From positions 1 to 64,000 of the forward strand of contig NZ_JADWYK010000014.1 in the NCBI RefSeq assembly GCF_015773195.1: a DNA stretch of 64,000 nucleotides. The letters run 5' to 3'. A program made the position numbers and the translations under genes. Numbering within the stretch: position 1 is the stretch's first letter; each line of letters begins with the position of its first letter. Below are positions 51,701 to 59,431 of this stretch, one piece after another. The notes beneath the pieces are model-generated. The model had not been told where the DNA came from, did no database searches, and saw nothing but the letters and a program-made list of their open reading frames with translations. The DNA is from Hymenobacter guriensis. Lineage in GTDB: Bacteria; Bacteroidota; Bacteroidia; Cytophagales; Hymenobacteraceae.

Positions 51701-51969
51701 TGGCCGGCCAGCGCGTGTTCGTGTTCGGCCTGGAGCATGCCGACGTGCGCACCGTGGACTACGAGGCCCTGGCCATGCTGAACGTGAGTGCCACCCAGGA
51801 ACTGGCCCGCCGGGTAGAGGCCCTGGAAAAGCAGAACGCAACCCTGCGCCAGCAAGCCCAGGCCCAGCTCACCCGGCAGCAAACGCAGGCTACGGCAGAG
51901 CTGGCCAGCCTGGCCGAGCGGCTGAAGGCTCTGGAAGCGCTGCTGGGAGCCAAAGCCGAGGCCCGGTAG
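48739..51969 (+). CDS. large surface fibre protein with S74 peptidase/chaperone domain
   Basis: A 1076-residue secreted protein with signal peptide MKKPLRYLCLLTTMLGSLPAARAQ. A 'GVGIGTATPAPSAVLDLTSTTKGLLPPRMSQAQRDAI' block is typical of Bacteroidota tail-fibre-like proteins. A very glycine-rich domain (about 140-345) follows, then repeated 'VGIGT..P...L.V' modules. The S74 intramolecular chaperone domain starts near 850 with the autocleavage motif TSDQRLK (S859, D860, R862, K864). The protein ends in a coiled coil (QELARRVEALEKQNATLRQQAQAQL). In phage tail spikes S74 domains trimerise the fibre and then cleave themselves off. The role on a bacterial surface is unknown. Confidence 0.88.
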   Translation: MKKPLRYLCLLTTMLGSLPAARAQTTGGVGIGTATPAPSAVLDLTSTTKGLLPPRMSQAQRDAIQSPAVGLTIYNTDAAKLNTWNGFFWTDAVQGLPVSANANGPQAVTFGFTGASQTWTVPPNVTSVQVDIAGARGRTIDNCSNCYRGGRGGRVQATLAVTPGQVLTIEVGGDRGYNPSTLYQEGGYNGGGRGSEPGGGATDIRIGGTALTNRVLVAGGGGGSGYYARGGPGGGLVGGDGLVPTGNNPTGTPGTGGTQTAGGTTGGTPQQYCYCGTSPAGPGVGAGLIGGTSWGAAGGGGGYYGGGMSHGNAGAGGGSSYADPALTSNVVHTQGYQNGAGYAKLSFSFQPEAPVISLNNATTSQPAGSVVYSDGTKLAGNAGQLYWDNAGARLGIGTGSPQAKLHVAGAARIDGLAGTGTRMVTATDNGQLTTQALPTDAQQLTLNGLTLGISGGNTVALPAGADNLGNHTATQNLNLGTNQLIGNGSTSGLSVTSGGGLLLPAGVIQRGGATITSTSDLGLYSRISGNYMRLVTNAAPIRFYSDDNAGTTPNVSFESNGDVGIGTGNNTPGNRLDVQSMPRSGTHATGRTLYVTGDFNEAGNGAEFRHSNGTQGVGIGYNSLYGAGTNLNQHLNLLPKGGGGVGIGTTSPEALLDVNGSGRVRGTLSFGASTRQMIGLWNADYGIGVQDGTQYFRSGEAFAWYSGGVHNDGQFNAGGGTQQMVLKNGQLGIGSGFNNAALPNGPLEIRQNSPYMVVHSPGNAWASIGLDANDGYKLKLSDGPNVSGANYMTFSGTNVGIGTTAPTYPLDVQRSVTPGNFNYGYLNGSGQVNYATNNTGPVSIRATGRVLATEFNATSDQRLKSIIGLSDQVADLALLRQLRITDYTMRDRVQYGARQFKKVIAQEVEQVFPQAVSQHAGFLPDVYALASQVEAQGDSLLRLTLPAALPADTKAGQRVKLIGPAGEVVGTVKAAGSSTLLVRGVRQLAGQRVFVFGLEHADVRTVDYEALAMLNVSATQELARRVEALEKQNATLRQQAQAQLTRQQTQATAELASLAERLKALEALLGAKAEAR

Positions 51970-52062
51970 CGTCATGCTCGCGCGGGCGGGCCGGGGCACC
52001 TCAGCTCAGGCATTCGGAAATGTGGGGGGCGAGGGTCTATCTTACCGCCAAATTCTCTCCTG

Positions 52063-53694
52063 ATGAACCGCCGAATCTTCCTGCGCAACGGCTCCCTGGC
52101 CGGCCTCACCCTCGCCACGTTTTCGCTGCCCGCCTGCTCCCCCAGCCCCGATAAGCCCGCCGCGGCCGCCGAGGGTGAAGCTGGCCTGGCCAACGACGCG
52201 TTTGAGCTGCAGGAGGCCACCGTAGCTGGCCTGCAAGAGAAGATGCAAAGCGGGCAGCTGACGTCCCGCCGGCTGGTGGAGCTGTATCAGGCCCGGATTC
52301 AGGCCATAGACCAGGCCGGCCCGCGGCTGAACAGTGTGCGCATCGTAAACCCCGACGCCCTGGCCCTGGCCGACCAGCTGGACGCGGAGCGCAAGGCCGG
52401 CAAGGTCCGCGGGCCCCTGCACGGCATTCCGGTGCTCATCAAAGACAACATCAACACCCATGACCAGCAGCCTACCACGGCCGGCTCCCTGGCACTGGCG
52501 GGCAACAAGGCGGCGCAGGACGCCTTTATCGTGCAGAAGCTGCGGGCGGCCGGGGCCGTGCTGCTGGGCAAAACCAACCTGAGCGAGTGGGCCAACTTCC
52601 GCTCCACGCGCAGCACCAGCGGCTGGAGCAGCGTGGGCGGCCAGGTGAAAAACCCCTACATCCTCGACCGCAGCCCCAGCGGCTCCAGCTCCGGCTCGGG
52701 TGCGGCGGCGGCGGCCAACCTCTGCGCCCTAGCCATTGGCACCGAAACCGACGGCTCCATTGTGTCGCCGGCCTCGTGCTGCGGGCTGGTGGGGCTGAAA
52801 CCCACCGTGGGCCTCTGGAGCCGCACGGGCATCATTCCCATATCGGCCACTCAGGACACGGCCGGCCCCATGACGCGTACCGTGCGCGACGCGGCCCTGC
52901 TGCTGGGCGCCCTGGCCGGCCCCGATGCCACCGATGCCGCCACCCAGGCCGGCGCCGGCAAAGCCCAGTCCGACTACACCACCTTTCTGAAGCCCGGCGC
53001 CCTGCAAGGCAAGCGCCTGGGCGTGGAGAAAAACCACCTCACCGGCTCGTCCGACTCGGTGCCCATGCTGCAGGCCGCGCTGGCGGTGCTCAGGGCCCAA
53101 GGCGCCACCCTAGTGGAAGTGGAGGTGGAAAAGCTGATTGACCCATTGGGCGAGGATGAGTATGAAGTGCTGCTTTACGAGTTCAAGGACGGCGTAAACC
53201 AGTACCTGGCCACGGCCGGTGCCCCGGTCAAAACCCTCACCGACGTCATCCGCTTTAACACTGAAAACAAGGCCAAGGCCATGCCCTTCTTCCAGCAGGA
53301 AATCCTGGAAATGGCCGATAAGCTGGAAGGCCTGCAAAGTGCCAAGTACCAGGCCGCCCGGCGCAAGTCGCACGAGGGGGCGCAGCGCGTGCTCGACAAA
53401 GTGCTGACCGATAACCGTCTCGATGCGCTGGTAGCCATTACCAACTCGCCCGCTACCGCCATCGACCTCATCAACGGGGACTCCTGGAAAGGCCCCGGGT
53501 TTTCGTCGCCGGCTGCTATGGCGGGCTACCCGCACATTACGGTGCCCATGGGGCAGGCGCACGGGCTGCCCGTGGGGTTGTCGTTTGTGGGCGCGGCCTG
53601 GCAGGAAGGGCCGCTTTTGGGCCTGGCCTACGCCTACGAGCAAGCCACAAACAAGCGGGCCGTGCCGGCGTTCCGGGCACCGTTTGTAGGGTAG
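52063..53694 (+). CDS. amidase signature family protein
   Basis: A 543-residue amidase. The Ser-cisSer-Lys triad is visible: K127 in GIPVLIKDN, the Ser cluster at 208-210 in SPSGSSSGSG, and the nucleophile in TETDGSIVSP (about S232). The N-terminus (MNRRIFLRNGSLAGLTLATFSLPAC) looks like a Tat-type or lipoprotein signal with Cys25, so the enzyme is exported. Amidase signature enzymes hydrolyse a wide range of amides, and the natural substrate is unknown. It may be transcribed with the small lipoprotein gene 98 bp downstream. Confidence 0.9.
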   Translation: MNRRIFLRNGSLAGLTLATFSLPACSPSPDKPAAAAEGEAGLANDAFELQEATVAGLQEKMQSGQLTSRRLVELYQARIQAIDQAGPRLNSVRIVNPDALALADQLDAERKAGKVRGPLHGIPVLIKDNINTHDQQPTTAGSLALAGNKAAQDAFIVQKLRAAGAVLLGKTNLSEWANFRSTRSTSGWSSVGGQVKNPYILDRSPSGSSSGSGAAAAANLCALAIGTETDGSIVSPASCCGLVGLKPTVGLWSRTGIIPISATQDTAGPMTRTVRDAALLLGALAGPDATDAATQAGAGKAQSDYTTFLKPGALQGKRLGVEKNHLTGSSDSVPMLQAALAVLRAQGATLVEVEVEKLIDPLGEDEYEVLLYEFKDGVNQYLATAGAPVKTLTDVIRFNTENKAKAMPFFQQEILEMADKLEGLQSAKYQAARRKSHEGAQRVLDKVLTDNRLDALVAITNSPATAIDLINGDSWKGPGFSSPAAMAGYPHITVPMGQAHGLPVGLSFVGAAWQEGPLLGLAYAYEQATNKRAVPAFRAPFVG

Positions 53695-53792
53695 CAGCCA
53701 GGCTGAAGGGCGGGCTTCGGGCAGAGGTGGCACAGCTTTCGTATACCCGGCAGTAGCGCTGGCGCGGAGCCGGCGGCTTTACCTGCTGTGCT

Positions 53793-54335
53793 ATGAGACG
53801 TTGGCTGCCGGTGCTGAGCACCGTACTACTGTTGTTGACCGGGTGTAAGAAAGATAACGCCACGCCCGATCAGGGCCTGCCGCCGGCTACAACCTCCGGG
53901 GCCGAAACCCTGGGCTTTCAGCTGAATGGCGACGCCTGGGTGCCCGGGGGCCAGCGCTGCGGCATCTATGGCTGCACGGACAATAAAGTGGAAGCCTCGG
54001 CCTACCCCCAGGGAGGGCGGCTGCACTTGCTGGTAAGCGCGACGCGAACCGGCTTTCAGCTCGACCAGGCCTTCACGCTCACCCTGGACTCGTTGGTGGG
54101 CGTGGGCACCTACCCGCTGGATACCCCGCAAACCCAGCTTACCTTTGCCGATAACCGCCAGGGCACCACTTACCAGAGCAGCGCCCGGCTCGGCGGCAGC
54201 GTCACCATCACCAAAATCGACACCGTGGCCTGGATTGTATCGGGCACCTTTCGGGGCCGGCTGGCCAACGTAGATAAGCCGGCCAGCACGGTAGAAATTC
54301 AAACGGGACGGTTCGACGTGCTGTATAACCGCTGA
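53793..54335 (+). CDS. lipoprotein of unknown function
   Basis: A 180-residue lipoprotein with lipobox LTGC (after MRRWLPVLSTVLLLL). The mature part is beta-rich (LGFQLNGDAWVPGGQ, GGRLHLLVSATRTGFQLDQAFTLTLDSLVG, VAWIVSGTFRGRLAN). The FxLNGxxWxP start resembles small DUF6252-like lipoproteins of Bacteroidota. Function unknown. A 21-bp hairpin terminates it. Confidence 0.8.
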   Translation: MRRWLPVLSTVLLLLTGCKKDNATPDQGLPPATTSGAETLGFQLNGDAWVPGGQRCGIYGCTDNKVEASAYPQGGRLHLLVSATRTGFQLDQAFTLTLDSLVGVGTYPLDTPQTQLTFADNRQGTTYQSSARLGGSVTITKIDTVAWIVSGTFRGRLANVDKPASTVEIQTGRFDVLYNR

Positions 54336-54370
54336 TTGGGCTGTAGCACCTTTCCCTCTACAATAAAACT

Positions 54371-54417
54371 AGCCGCCCGGCTTCCGCAGAATTTAGTTCT
54401 GCGGAAGCCGGGCGGCT
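54371..54417. terminator. perfect 21-bp hairpin between convergent genes
   Basis: Arms 54371-54391 and 54397-54417 are exactly complementary over 21 bp with a 5-nt loop. T-rich flanks are modest (GGTTGTTC on plus, AGTTTTATTG on minus). It lies between two convergent genes and is likely a bidirectional terminator. Confidence 0.8.
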
Positions 54418-54437
54418 GGTTGTTCTGCTATCAAAGG

Positions 54438-54671
54438 CTATTCCTTGTCGTCGGCGGGCTGCTCCCGGCTGGACTTGGCCGTGGAGGAGCTGGCGCTGCC
54501 CGAGCCACCTTCTTCGTTGGCTTCGGCGTCCAGGTTCAGCTCATAGCCTCCGCTGCCATAGGTTGGTTTACCGGCCGTCTGGCCTACCGTGCCGCCTTCC
54601 TGCCGGCCCTGGGCGGCGTTGGCGGAGCGGTCATCGTTTTCGTCGGGAGTAATGGAAGGGGCAGTTGCCAT
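54438..54671 (-). CDS. small low-complexity hydrophilic protein
   Basis: A 77-residue protein of low complexity, rich in Gly, Ser, Ala, Glu and Asp. It contains TPDENDDRSANAAQGRQEGG and GYELNLDAEANEEGGSGSASS. There is no signal peptide or domain. It is probably disordered. Coding status is supported by ATG, codon bias and its position after a terminator, but remains moderate. Confidence 0.5.
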   Translation of the reverse strand: MATAPSITPDENDDRSANAAQGRQEGGTVGQTAGKPTYGSGGYELNLDAEANEEGGSGSASSSTAKSSREQPADDKE

Positions 54672-54810
54672 GGGTTCGGTTGTTTGGATGGATGGATACG
54701 GGCTGTATACGGCTGCGTGGCGCCGGGGTGCCGGAAATGTAGCCCTCTGCTGAGTATCGAGCTTATTGTCAACTCATCAGGTTGAGGGAATGACGGCGGG
54801 CCAAGTGCTT

Positions 54811-55356
54811 TCAGGGGACATATTGCTGCGAGAGGCTCACGGCCTGCCCGCGGTGGGTTTCGATGATGAAGGGCGACAATTCCAGGGCCTGCGGGTCTTT
54901 TTCCTGCAGCTGCGCGGGTGTGGCGGGGTACTGCTCCAGACCGGTTTCGGCGCTGCGCCACAGCGTAATGGTGGCTTCCGGGCTCAGGCGCAGGGTGCGC
55001 AGGCGCGGCTGCTCGTTCACGATGTAGTAGTCGTTGAAGACGGAATAGGTGGTGTCGCCGTTGGCCTTCACGTCCACGGCGGCGTCGCCCCGGCGGCGGG
55101 CGGCGGCTACGGCGGCCTCCCCGCTCAGAAACTGGATGTAGTCCACCGTCACGTAGTACTGGCCTTTCTGCTGGTAGATTCGCCGGATGTAGCCGTGGCT
55201 GCGGCCGGTTTCGCCCACGGTTTCGGTGGTCGATACCTCGGCCAGCAGGTTGGGCGGCAGGGTTTCCGGGGTTTGGTTGGAGGCCGTTTCTCGCTCGGTG
55301 GAGGTGCAGGCGCTGAAGGATAGCAGGAGGGTGGCAGGCAGGAAGAGCAGCTTCAT
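54811..55356 (-). CDS. lipoprotein of unknown function
   Basis: A 181-residue lipoprotein (lipobox FSAC after MKLLFLPATLLLS). The mature part starts with a Thr/Glu-rich linker, then HGYIRRIYQQKGQYYVTVDYIQFLSGEAAVAAARRRGD and FNDYYIVNEQPRLRTLRLSPEATITLW. The middle motif 'YYVTVDYIQFLxGEAAxxAA' recurs in uncharacterised Bacteroidota lipoproteins. It is divergent from the Uma2 gene. Confidence 0.78.
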   Translation of the reverse strand: MKLLFLPATLLLSFSACTSTERETASNQTPETLPPNLLAEVSTTETVGETGRSHGYIRRIYQQKGQYYVTVDYIQFLSGEAAVAAARRRGDAAVDVKANGDTTYSVFNDYYIVNEQPRLRTLRLSPEATITLWRSAETGLEQYPATPAQLQEKDPQALELSPFIIETHRGQAVSLSQQYVP

Positions 55357-55428
55357 GGCGGAGTGTACGCGGGCAGGGGAGAGGCGGTTTGCCGCTTATC
55401 TTTACCTCTGCAACGTACAACTTGCGCT

Positions 55429-56028
55429 ATGGCTCCGATAACCGATATATCCCAACTCGACCTGACGCGCCGCTACACCTACGCCGACTACCTGACCTGG
55501 CAGTTGACGGAATGGGTGGAGCTCATCCGCGGAAAAGTACGCTTGATGAGCCCGGCCCCCAAGCGGCAGCACCAGGATATTACCCGCAATATGGAGCTGC
55601 CGATTATGCAGTTTCTGCGCGGGAAATCCTGTAAAATCTACCACGCGCCCTTCGATGTCCGCCTCGTGCGCAGCACGCCCAACGGCGACGCCAGCATCGA
55701 AACCGTGGTGCAGCCGGATATCTGCGTCATCTGCGACCCGCAGAAACTCGACGACCGTGGCTGCCTGGGCGCCCCCGACTGGATTATCGAAATCCTCTCG
55801 CCCGGCAACGTCTCCCGCGACACCAAGGAAAAATTCGACCTCTACGAGGAAGCCGGCGTGCGCGAATACTGGATGGTGACGCCCGAGCAGAAAAACGTGG
55901 TCATCTACCTGCTGGGCGAAGACGGCCGCTACCAGCTGCGCGGCGAGTTCTACACACCCGGCCCGATACCGGTAGCCACACTGCCGGAGCTGCAAATGGA
56001 GTGGGCGGAGGTGTTTGAGGGGGTATAG
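55429..56028 (+). CDS. Uma2 family putative endonuclease
   Basis: A 199-residue protein of the Uma2/DUF820 PD-(D/E)xK-like family. Key residues are in VVQPDICVIC and GAPDWIIEILSPGNVSRDTKEKFDLYEEAGVREYWMV, with the Asp/Glu-Ile pair and the following Lys. Uma2 proteins are expanded in many genomes and their true function is unsettled. A TATCTTTA element at 55397-55404 is a likely -7 promoter 25 bp ahead of the ATG at 55429. It ends 5 bp before the convergent PH-domain gene. Confidence 0.88.
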   Translation: MAPITDISQLDLTRRYTYADYLTWQLTEWVELIRGKVRLMSPAPKRQHQDITRNMELPIMQFLRGKSCKIYHAPFDVRLVRSTPNGDASIETVVQPDICVICDPQKLDDRGCLGAPDWIIEILSPGNVSRDTKEKFDLYEEAGVREYWMVTPEQKNVVIYLLGEDGRYQLRGEFYTPGPIPVATLPELQMEWAEVFEGV

Positions 56029-56033
56029 ATTTC

Positions 56034-56669
56034 CTATTCTTTGGAATACCTTGTAGTATAGCCGGGATTAACTTCTGGTCTCAGGGCATTGGGATACGTG
56101 TAGTCTGTTTTAATATCCAGAATCACTTCCTTAACCCGCCGAAATACTTCGTATGGCAGGCTGATAGCATTCCAGTAATCATACAACTTGCTCACGTTGC
56201 CCTCATCCGATTCAGTTCGGCCGGAGAAGAATCGAATTGACCCTACGTTGTAAAGCCGTTCAATTGCATTGACGGTAACTTCCGTATCAGATATCTTGTC
56301 GAAATCAATGGACTTAAAATGCGTACCGAAGAATCCGGTTCGTATAATAATGCGGCGGTTAGAGTAGGCGTATACAGTGTTGCTGTAAGAAAGGAAGCGG
56401 CTAAGAAAAGCCCAGATTCCCTGGCCTAGCGGCAGCAGGCCGATAAGCCAGAAAAAGCCCCAGTTCCAAACCACGCTAGTCTTATCAGCGGTAAACGCCT
56501 CGCTAGCTAACAACCATGTCAGGCCGAACCCAATGCCGGGGAGCCCTGCTAGTAAACCTCCCAGAACAAATGGCACGAAGGCTGGTTTGCCAGTCCATAG
56601 AATTTGTTCTTTTTCGCCTCGGACGCTTTCGAACTCTGGTAGTAGATTTTGATCGAATGGAGAAGGCAT
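56034..56669 (-). CDS. PH-domain membrane protein
   Basis: A 211-residue protein. After a hydrophilic N-terminus, two transmembrane helices (FVPFVLGGLLAGLPGIGFGLTWLLA; WGFFWLIGLLPLGQGIWAFLS) precede a bacterial PH-like domain (YSNTVYAYSNRRIIIRTGFFGTHFKSIDFDKISDTEVTVNAIERLYNVGSIRFFSG). Base composition is clearly poorer in GC than the flanking genes. The ATG at 56669 lies directly at two tandem 19-bp repeats. An in-frame start inside the repeats, encoding SIVLYH, cannot be excluded. Confidence 0.78.
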   Translation of the reverse strand: MPSPFDQNLLPEFESVRGEKEQILWTGKPAFVPFVLGGLLAGLPGIGFGLTWLLASEAFTADKTSVVWNWGFFWLIGLLPLGQGIWAFLSRFLSYSNTVYAYSNRRIIIRTGFFGTHFKSIDFDKISDTEVTVNAIERLYNVGSIRFFSGRTESDEGNVSKLYDYWNAISLPYEVFRRVKEVILDIKTDYTYPNALRPEVNPGYTTRYSKE

Positions 56670-56707
56670 GTGGTATAAGACAATAGAAGTGGTATAAGAC
56701 AATAGAA
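56670..56707. repeat. perfect 19-bp tandem duplication
   Basis: GTGGTATAAGACAATAGAA occurs twice without a gap (56670-56688, 56689-56707), immediately upstream of the PH-domain gene start. It duplicates whatever translation or promoter signal lies there. Confidence 0.85.
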
Positions 56708-56742
56708 TTTGCTACGGCAAAGAAACAGATTTTCCCTCTTGC

Positions 56743-56845
56743 AAACTCGTGCCTTTGCGGCCTGATACCCCGCAAAGTAGGATGATTTCCATTACCGACC
56801 TCGACTTCCACTTCGGCTCGCGCACGCTCTACGACAAGGCCAGCC
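56743..56845 (+). pseudogene. duplicated 5' end of the ABC-F gene
   Basis: These 103 bp are identical to 57461-57563 except for two bases near the left end. They include the -7 promoter region, the CTTTGCGG...CCGCAAAG palindrome, the start codon (56782) and the first 21 codons of the ABC-F gene. Beyond 56845 the sequence diverges and the frame continues without ABC-F similarity to a stop at 56997, antisense to the next gene. The -7 element is altered here (TACCTTTG to TGCCTTTG), so it is probably silent. Confidence 0.85.
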
Positions 56846-56856
56846 ATTTGGTACAA

Positions 56857-57393
56857 TCATCGCATCTTTCGGCCTTTCTGGTCGTACTCATGCAGTGTTT
56901 TTCGCTTACGGGTCAGGAAGTAACGTGCGGTGAAAACGTGCTTGTTTATCCCATGGAAGCTGTTGTTGACGATGCCCGCATTATAGCCGTACGATAAGCC
57001 GCCATTGTATAGTCCCAGCCCGATTTCGGGGCGGAGCTTCAGAGAGGCCTGCTTGAAATCGGTGTAGAGGATAGGGGCTAAGCTGGCCTGCAGAAAGAAC
57101 AGCTGCACCCGTGCCTGCACTTTGGGCGCTACCAGGAGCCGGTCTACGTAGGAGAATTCGCTGCCGGCGGATAGAGTAGTGGAGTTCATCTCAAACCCAC
57201 CCATCTCATATACAGAGCTGCGGAAGTAGCCAACTTCCCCAAACAGGTAGCGGGAATAGTTGAGGCCCAGCACTACGCCAGTTTCCCGGCGGTTAGCGGA
57301 AGACACTTCCGGTTTGTAGGCCGGGGTAGTCTGTCCATAAATACAAAACGAGCTGGCAGTAAGCGAAATAGTCGCTAATAATCGTTTAGACAT
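56857..57393 (-). CDS. secreted beta-barrel-like protein in a low-GC insert
   Basis: A 178-residue protein with a signal peptide (MSKRLLATISLTASSFCIYGQ) and strand-rich mature sequence (TGVVLGLNYSRYLFGEVGYFRSSVYEMGG; LRPEIGLGLYNGGLSYGYNAGIVN; VFTARYFLTRKRKTLHEYDQKGRK). It resembles a small outer-membrane barrel with a basic tail. The gene lies exactly between the truncated and complete copies of the ABC-F 5' end, and its GC content is lower than that of the ABC-F gene. It probably arrived with the event that made the duplication. Confidence 0.72.
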   Translation of the reverse strand: MSKRLLATISLTASSFCIYGQTTPAYKPEVSSANRRETGVVLGLNYSRYLFGEVGYFRSSVYEMGGFEMNSTTLSAGSEFSYVDRLLVAPKVQARVQLFFLQASLAPILYTDFKQASLKLRPEIGLGLYNGGLSYGYNAGIVNNSFHGINKHVFTARYFLTRKRKTLHEYDQKGRKMR

Positions 57394-57445
57394 AAAATTC
57401 TGGCGCTTACGACAAGCTTATCTATAGCTAAGTAGTGGTCTAAGA

Positions 57446-57475
57446 TTGGGTACCCTGCCTAAACCCGTACCTTTG
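57446..57475 (+). promoter_or_regulatory. promoter of the ABC-F gene
   Basis: TTG at 57446-57448 and TACCTTTG at 57468-57475 are separated by exactly 19 nt, a full match to the Bacteroidota consensus. The -7 element overlaps an 8-bp inverted repeat (CTTTGCGG 57471-57478, CCGCAAAG 57488-57495) that ends 4 bp before the ATG. Confidence 0.7.
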
Positions 57476-57499
57476 CGGCCTGATACCCCGCAAAGTAGG

Positions 57500-59410
57500 A
57501 TGATTTCCATTACCGACCTCGACTTCCACTTCGGCTCGCGCACGCTCTACGACAAGGCCAGCCTCCACATCAAACCCAAGGATAAGATTGGCCTGATCGG
57601 GCTCAACGGCCGGGGCAAATCTACGCTCCTGCGCATCCTGGTGGGCGAGTACAAGCCCGACGGCGGCTCCATCTCCATGAGCAAGGACGTGAGCCTGGGC
57701 TTCCTCAACCAGGATTTGCTGAGCTACGACTCCCACGAGCCCATCCTGATTGTGGCCATGCAGGCCTTCGCCGAGGCCCTGGACGTGCAGAAGAAGATTG
57801 ACGAGGTGCTGCTGGAGTTTGAAACCAACTACACCGACGACCTGGTAGAAAAGCTGGCCGCCCTGCAGGACCGCTTCGAGTCGCTGGGCGGCTACACCAT
57901 GCAGGCCCGCACCGAGGAAATCCTGGAAGGCCTGGGCTTCACCACCGAGGAGTTGCAGAAGCCGCTGAAGCTGTTTTCGGGCGGCTGGCGTATGCGCGTG
58001 ATGCTGGCTAAAATCCTGCTCCAGCAGCCTTCCCTGCTGCTCCTCGACGAACCCACCAACCACCTGGACTTGCCCAGTATCAAGTGGATTGAAAACTACC
58101 TGGCCGGCTACGAAGGTGCCGTTATCATCGTGAGCCACGACCGGGAGTTCCTGGACCGCACCACCAACACCACCGTGGAAGTAACCGGCGGCAAGCTGGT
58201 GCCCTACGCCGGCAACTACAGCTACTACCTCGAAGAAAAGGAGGAGCGCAACGCCATTCAGAAGGGCGCTTTCGAAAACCAGCAGGCTCAGATCAAGCAG
58301 GCCGAGCGGTTTATTGAGCGGTTCAAGGCCAAAGCCAGCAAAGCCAAGCAGGCCCAGAGCCGCGTGAAGGCCTTGGATAAGCTGGAGCGCATCGAAGACG
58401 TAGCCCAGGCCGATGCCAAGGTGAACATCAAGTTCAACTTCACCGTGACGCCCGGCCGCCACATCCTGCGCATGGAGCACGTGAGCAAGAAGTACGGCGA
58501 GAAGCTCATCTTCCGCGACACCCACGTGCACATCGAGCGGGGCGACAAAATTGCTCTGATCGGGGCCAACGGCAAGGGTAAATCTACGCTCATGCGCCTG
58601 GTAGCCGGCTCGGAGGCGCCCACCAACGGCAACCACCAGCTGGGCCACAACGTGATTATGTCGTTCTACGCCCAGCACCAGCTGGAAAGCCTGCGCATCG
58701 AAAATGAGATTCTGCAGGAAATGGTGGAAGCCGGCTCCAAGCGCTCCGAAATGGAGCTGCGCTCGGTGCTCGGCTCCTTCCTGTTCACCGGCGACGAGGT
58801 GTACAAGAAAATCAAGGTGCTGAGCGGGGGCGAAAAAAGCCGCGTGGCCCTGGCCAAAACCCTGATTTCGGAGGCCAACTTCCTGCTGCTCGACGAACCG
58901 ACCAACCACCTGGACATGCAGTCGGTGAACATCCTGATTCAGGCCCTGGACCAGTACGAAGGTACCTACATCGTCATCAGCCACGACCGTTTCTTCGTGG
59001 AGAACGTGGCCAACAAGATCTGGTACATCGAGGATTACCAGCTGAAGGAGTACCCCGGCACCTACGCCGAGTGGGAGCAGTGGATGGACGACCGCGAAAA
59101 GGCTGCCAAGAAAGCCGGTCTGCCTTCGCCCTCGGCCTCGAAGCCGCTGCCCAAGGAAGAGAAGAAAGTAGAAGCCAGCCCTGCCAAAACGCCTTCGCCC
59201 GACCAGAAAAAGGCCCTGAAGGAGCTGGCCGAGGTAGAAAAGAAAATCGAGGAAAGCGAAAAGGAACTGGCCCGCTACGAAACCCAGCTCGCCGACCCGC
59301 AGATTTACCAGAACGCCGCCCAGCTCAAAGACGCCACCCTCAAATTCGAGCAGGTGAAAAAAGAGCTGGCCCAGCTCAACGACCGTTGGGAAATGCTGGC
59401 CGAAATGTAA
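57500..59410 (+). CDS. ABC-F family ATPase
   Basis: A 636-residue cytosolic protein with two ABC ATPase domains and no membrane segment. Domain 1: Walker A GLNGRGKST, signature LFSGGWRMR, Walker B LLLLDEPTNHLD. Domain 2: GANGKGKST, LSGGEKSRV, LLLDEPTNHLD. A charged linker lies between them (FIERFKAKASKAKQAQSRVKALDKLE), and a C-terminal coiled coil follows (KKALKELAEVEKKIEESEKELARYE). ABC-F proteins act on ribosomes, in translation or antibiotic protection. The domain layout resembles the housekeeping Uup/EttA-like groups more than dedicated resistance factors, but this cannot be settled here. Confidence 0.92.
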   Translation: MISITDLDFHFGSRTLYDKASLHIKPKDKIGLIGLNGRGKSTLLRILVGEYKPDGGSISMSKDVSLGFLNQDLLSYDSHEPILIVAMQAFAEALDVQKKIDEVLLEFETNYTDDLVEKLAALQDRFESLGGYTMQARTEEILEGLGFTTEELQKPLKLFSGGWRMRVMLAKILLQQPSLLLLDEPTNHLDLPSIKWIENYLAGYEGAVIIVSHDREFLDRTTNTTVEVTGGKLVPYAGNYSYYLEEKEERNAIQKGAFENQQAQIKQAERFIERFKAKASKAKQAQSRVKALDKLERIEDVAQADAKVNIKFNFTVTPGRHILRMEHVSKKYGEKLIFRDTHVHIERGDKIALIGANGKGKSTLMRLVAGSEAPTNGNHQLGHNVIMSFYAQHQLESLRIENEILQEMVEAGSKRSEMELRSVLGSFLFTGDEVYKKIKVLSGGEKSRVALAKTLISEANFLLLDEPTNHLDMQSVNILIQALDQYEGTYIVISHDRFFVENVANKIWYIEDYQLKEYPGTYAEWEQWMDDREKAAKKAGLPSPSASKPLPKEEKKVEASPAKTPSPDQKKALKELAEVEKKIEESEKELARYETQLADPQIYQNAAQLKDATLKFEQVKKELAQLNDRWEMLAEM

Positions 59411-59431
59411 CCTTCCGTCTTACTCGTAACG

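Noticed and set aside
56749..56997. 82-codon frame containing the ABC-F N-terminus
   Set aside because: Treated as a truncated remnant: only the first part matches ABC-F, the rest is antisense to the barrel-like gene, and the promoter element is altered.
57440..58984. 514-codon open frame on the minus strand
   Set aside because: Antisense to the ABC-F ATPase, whose Walker and signature motifs are intact. The frame encodes no known domain.
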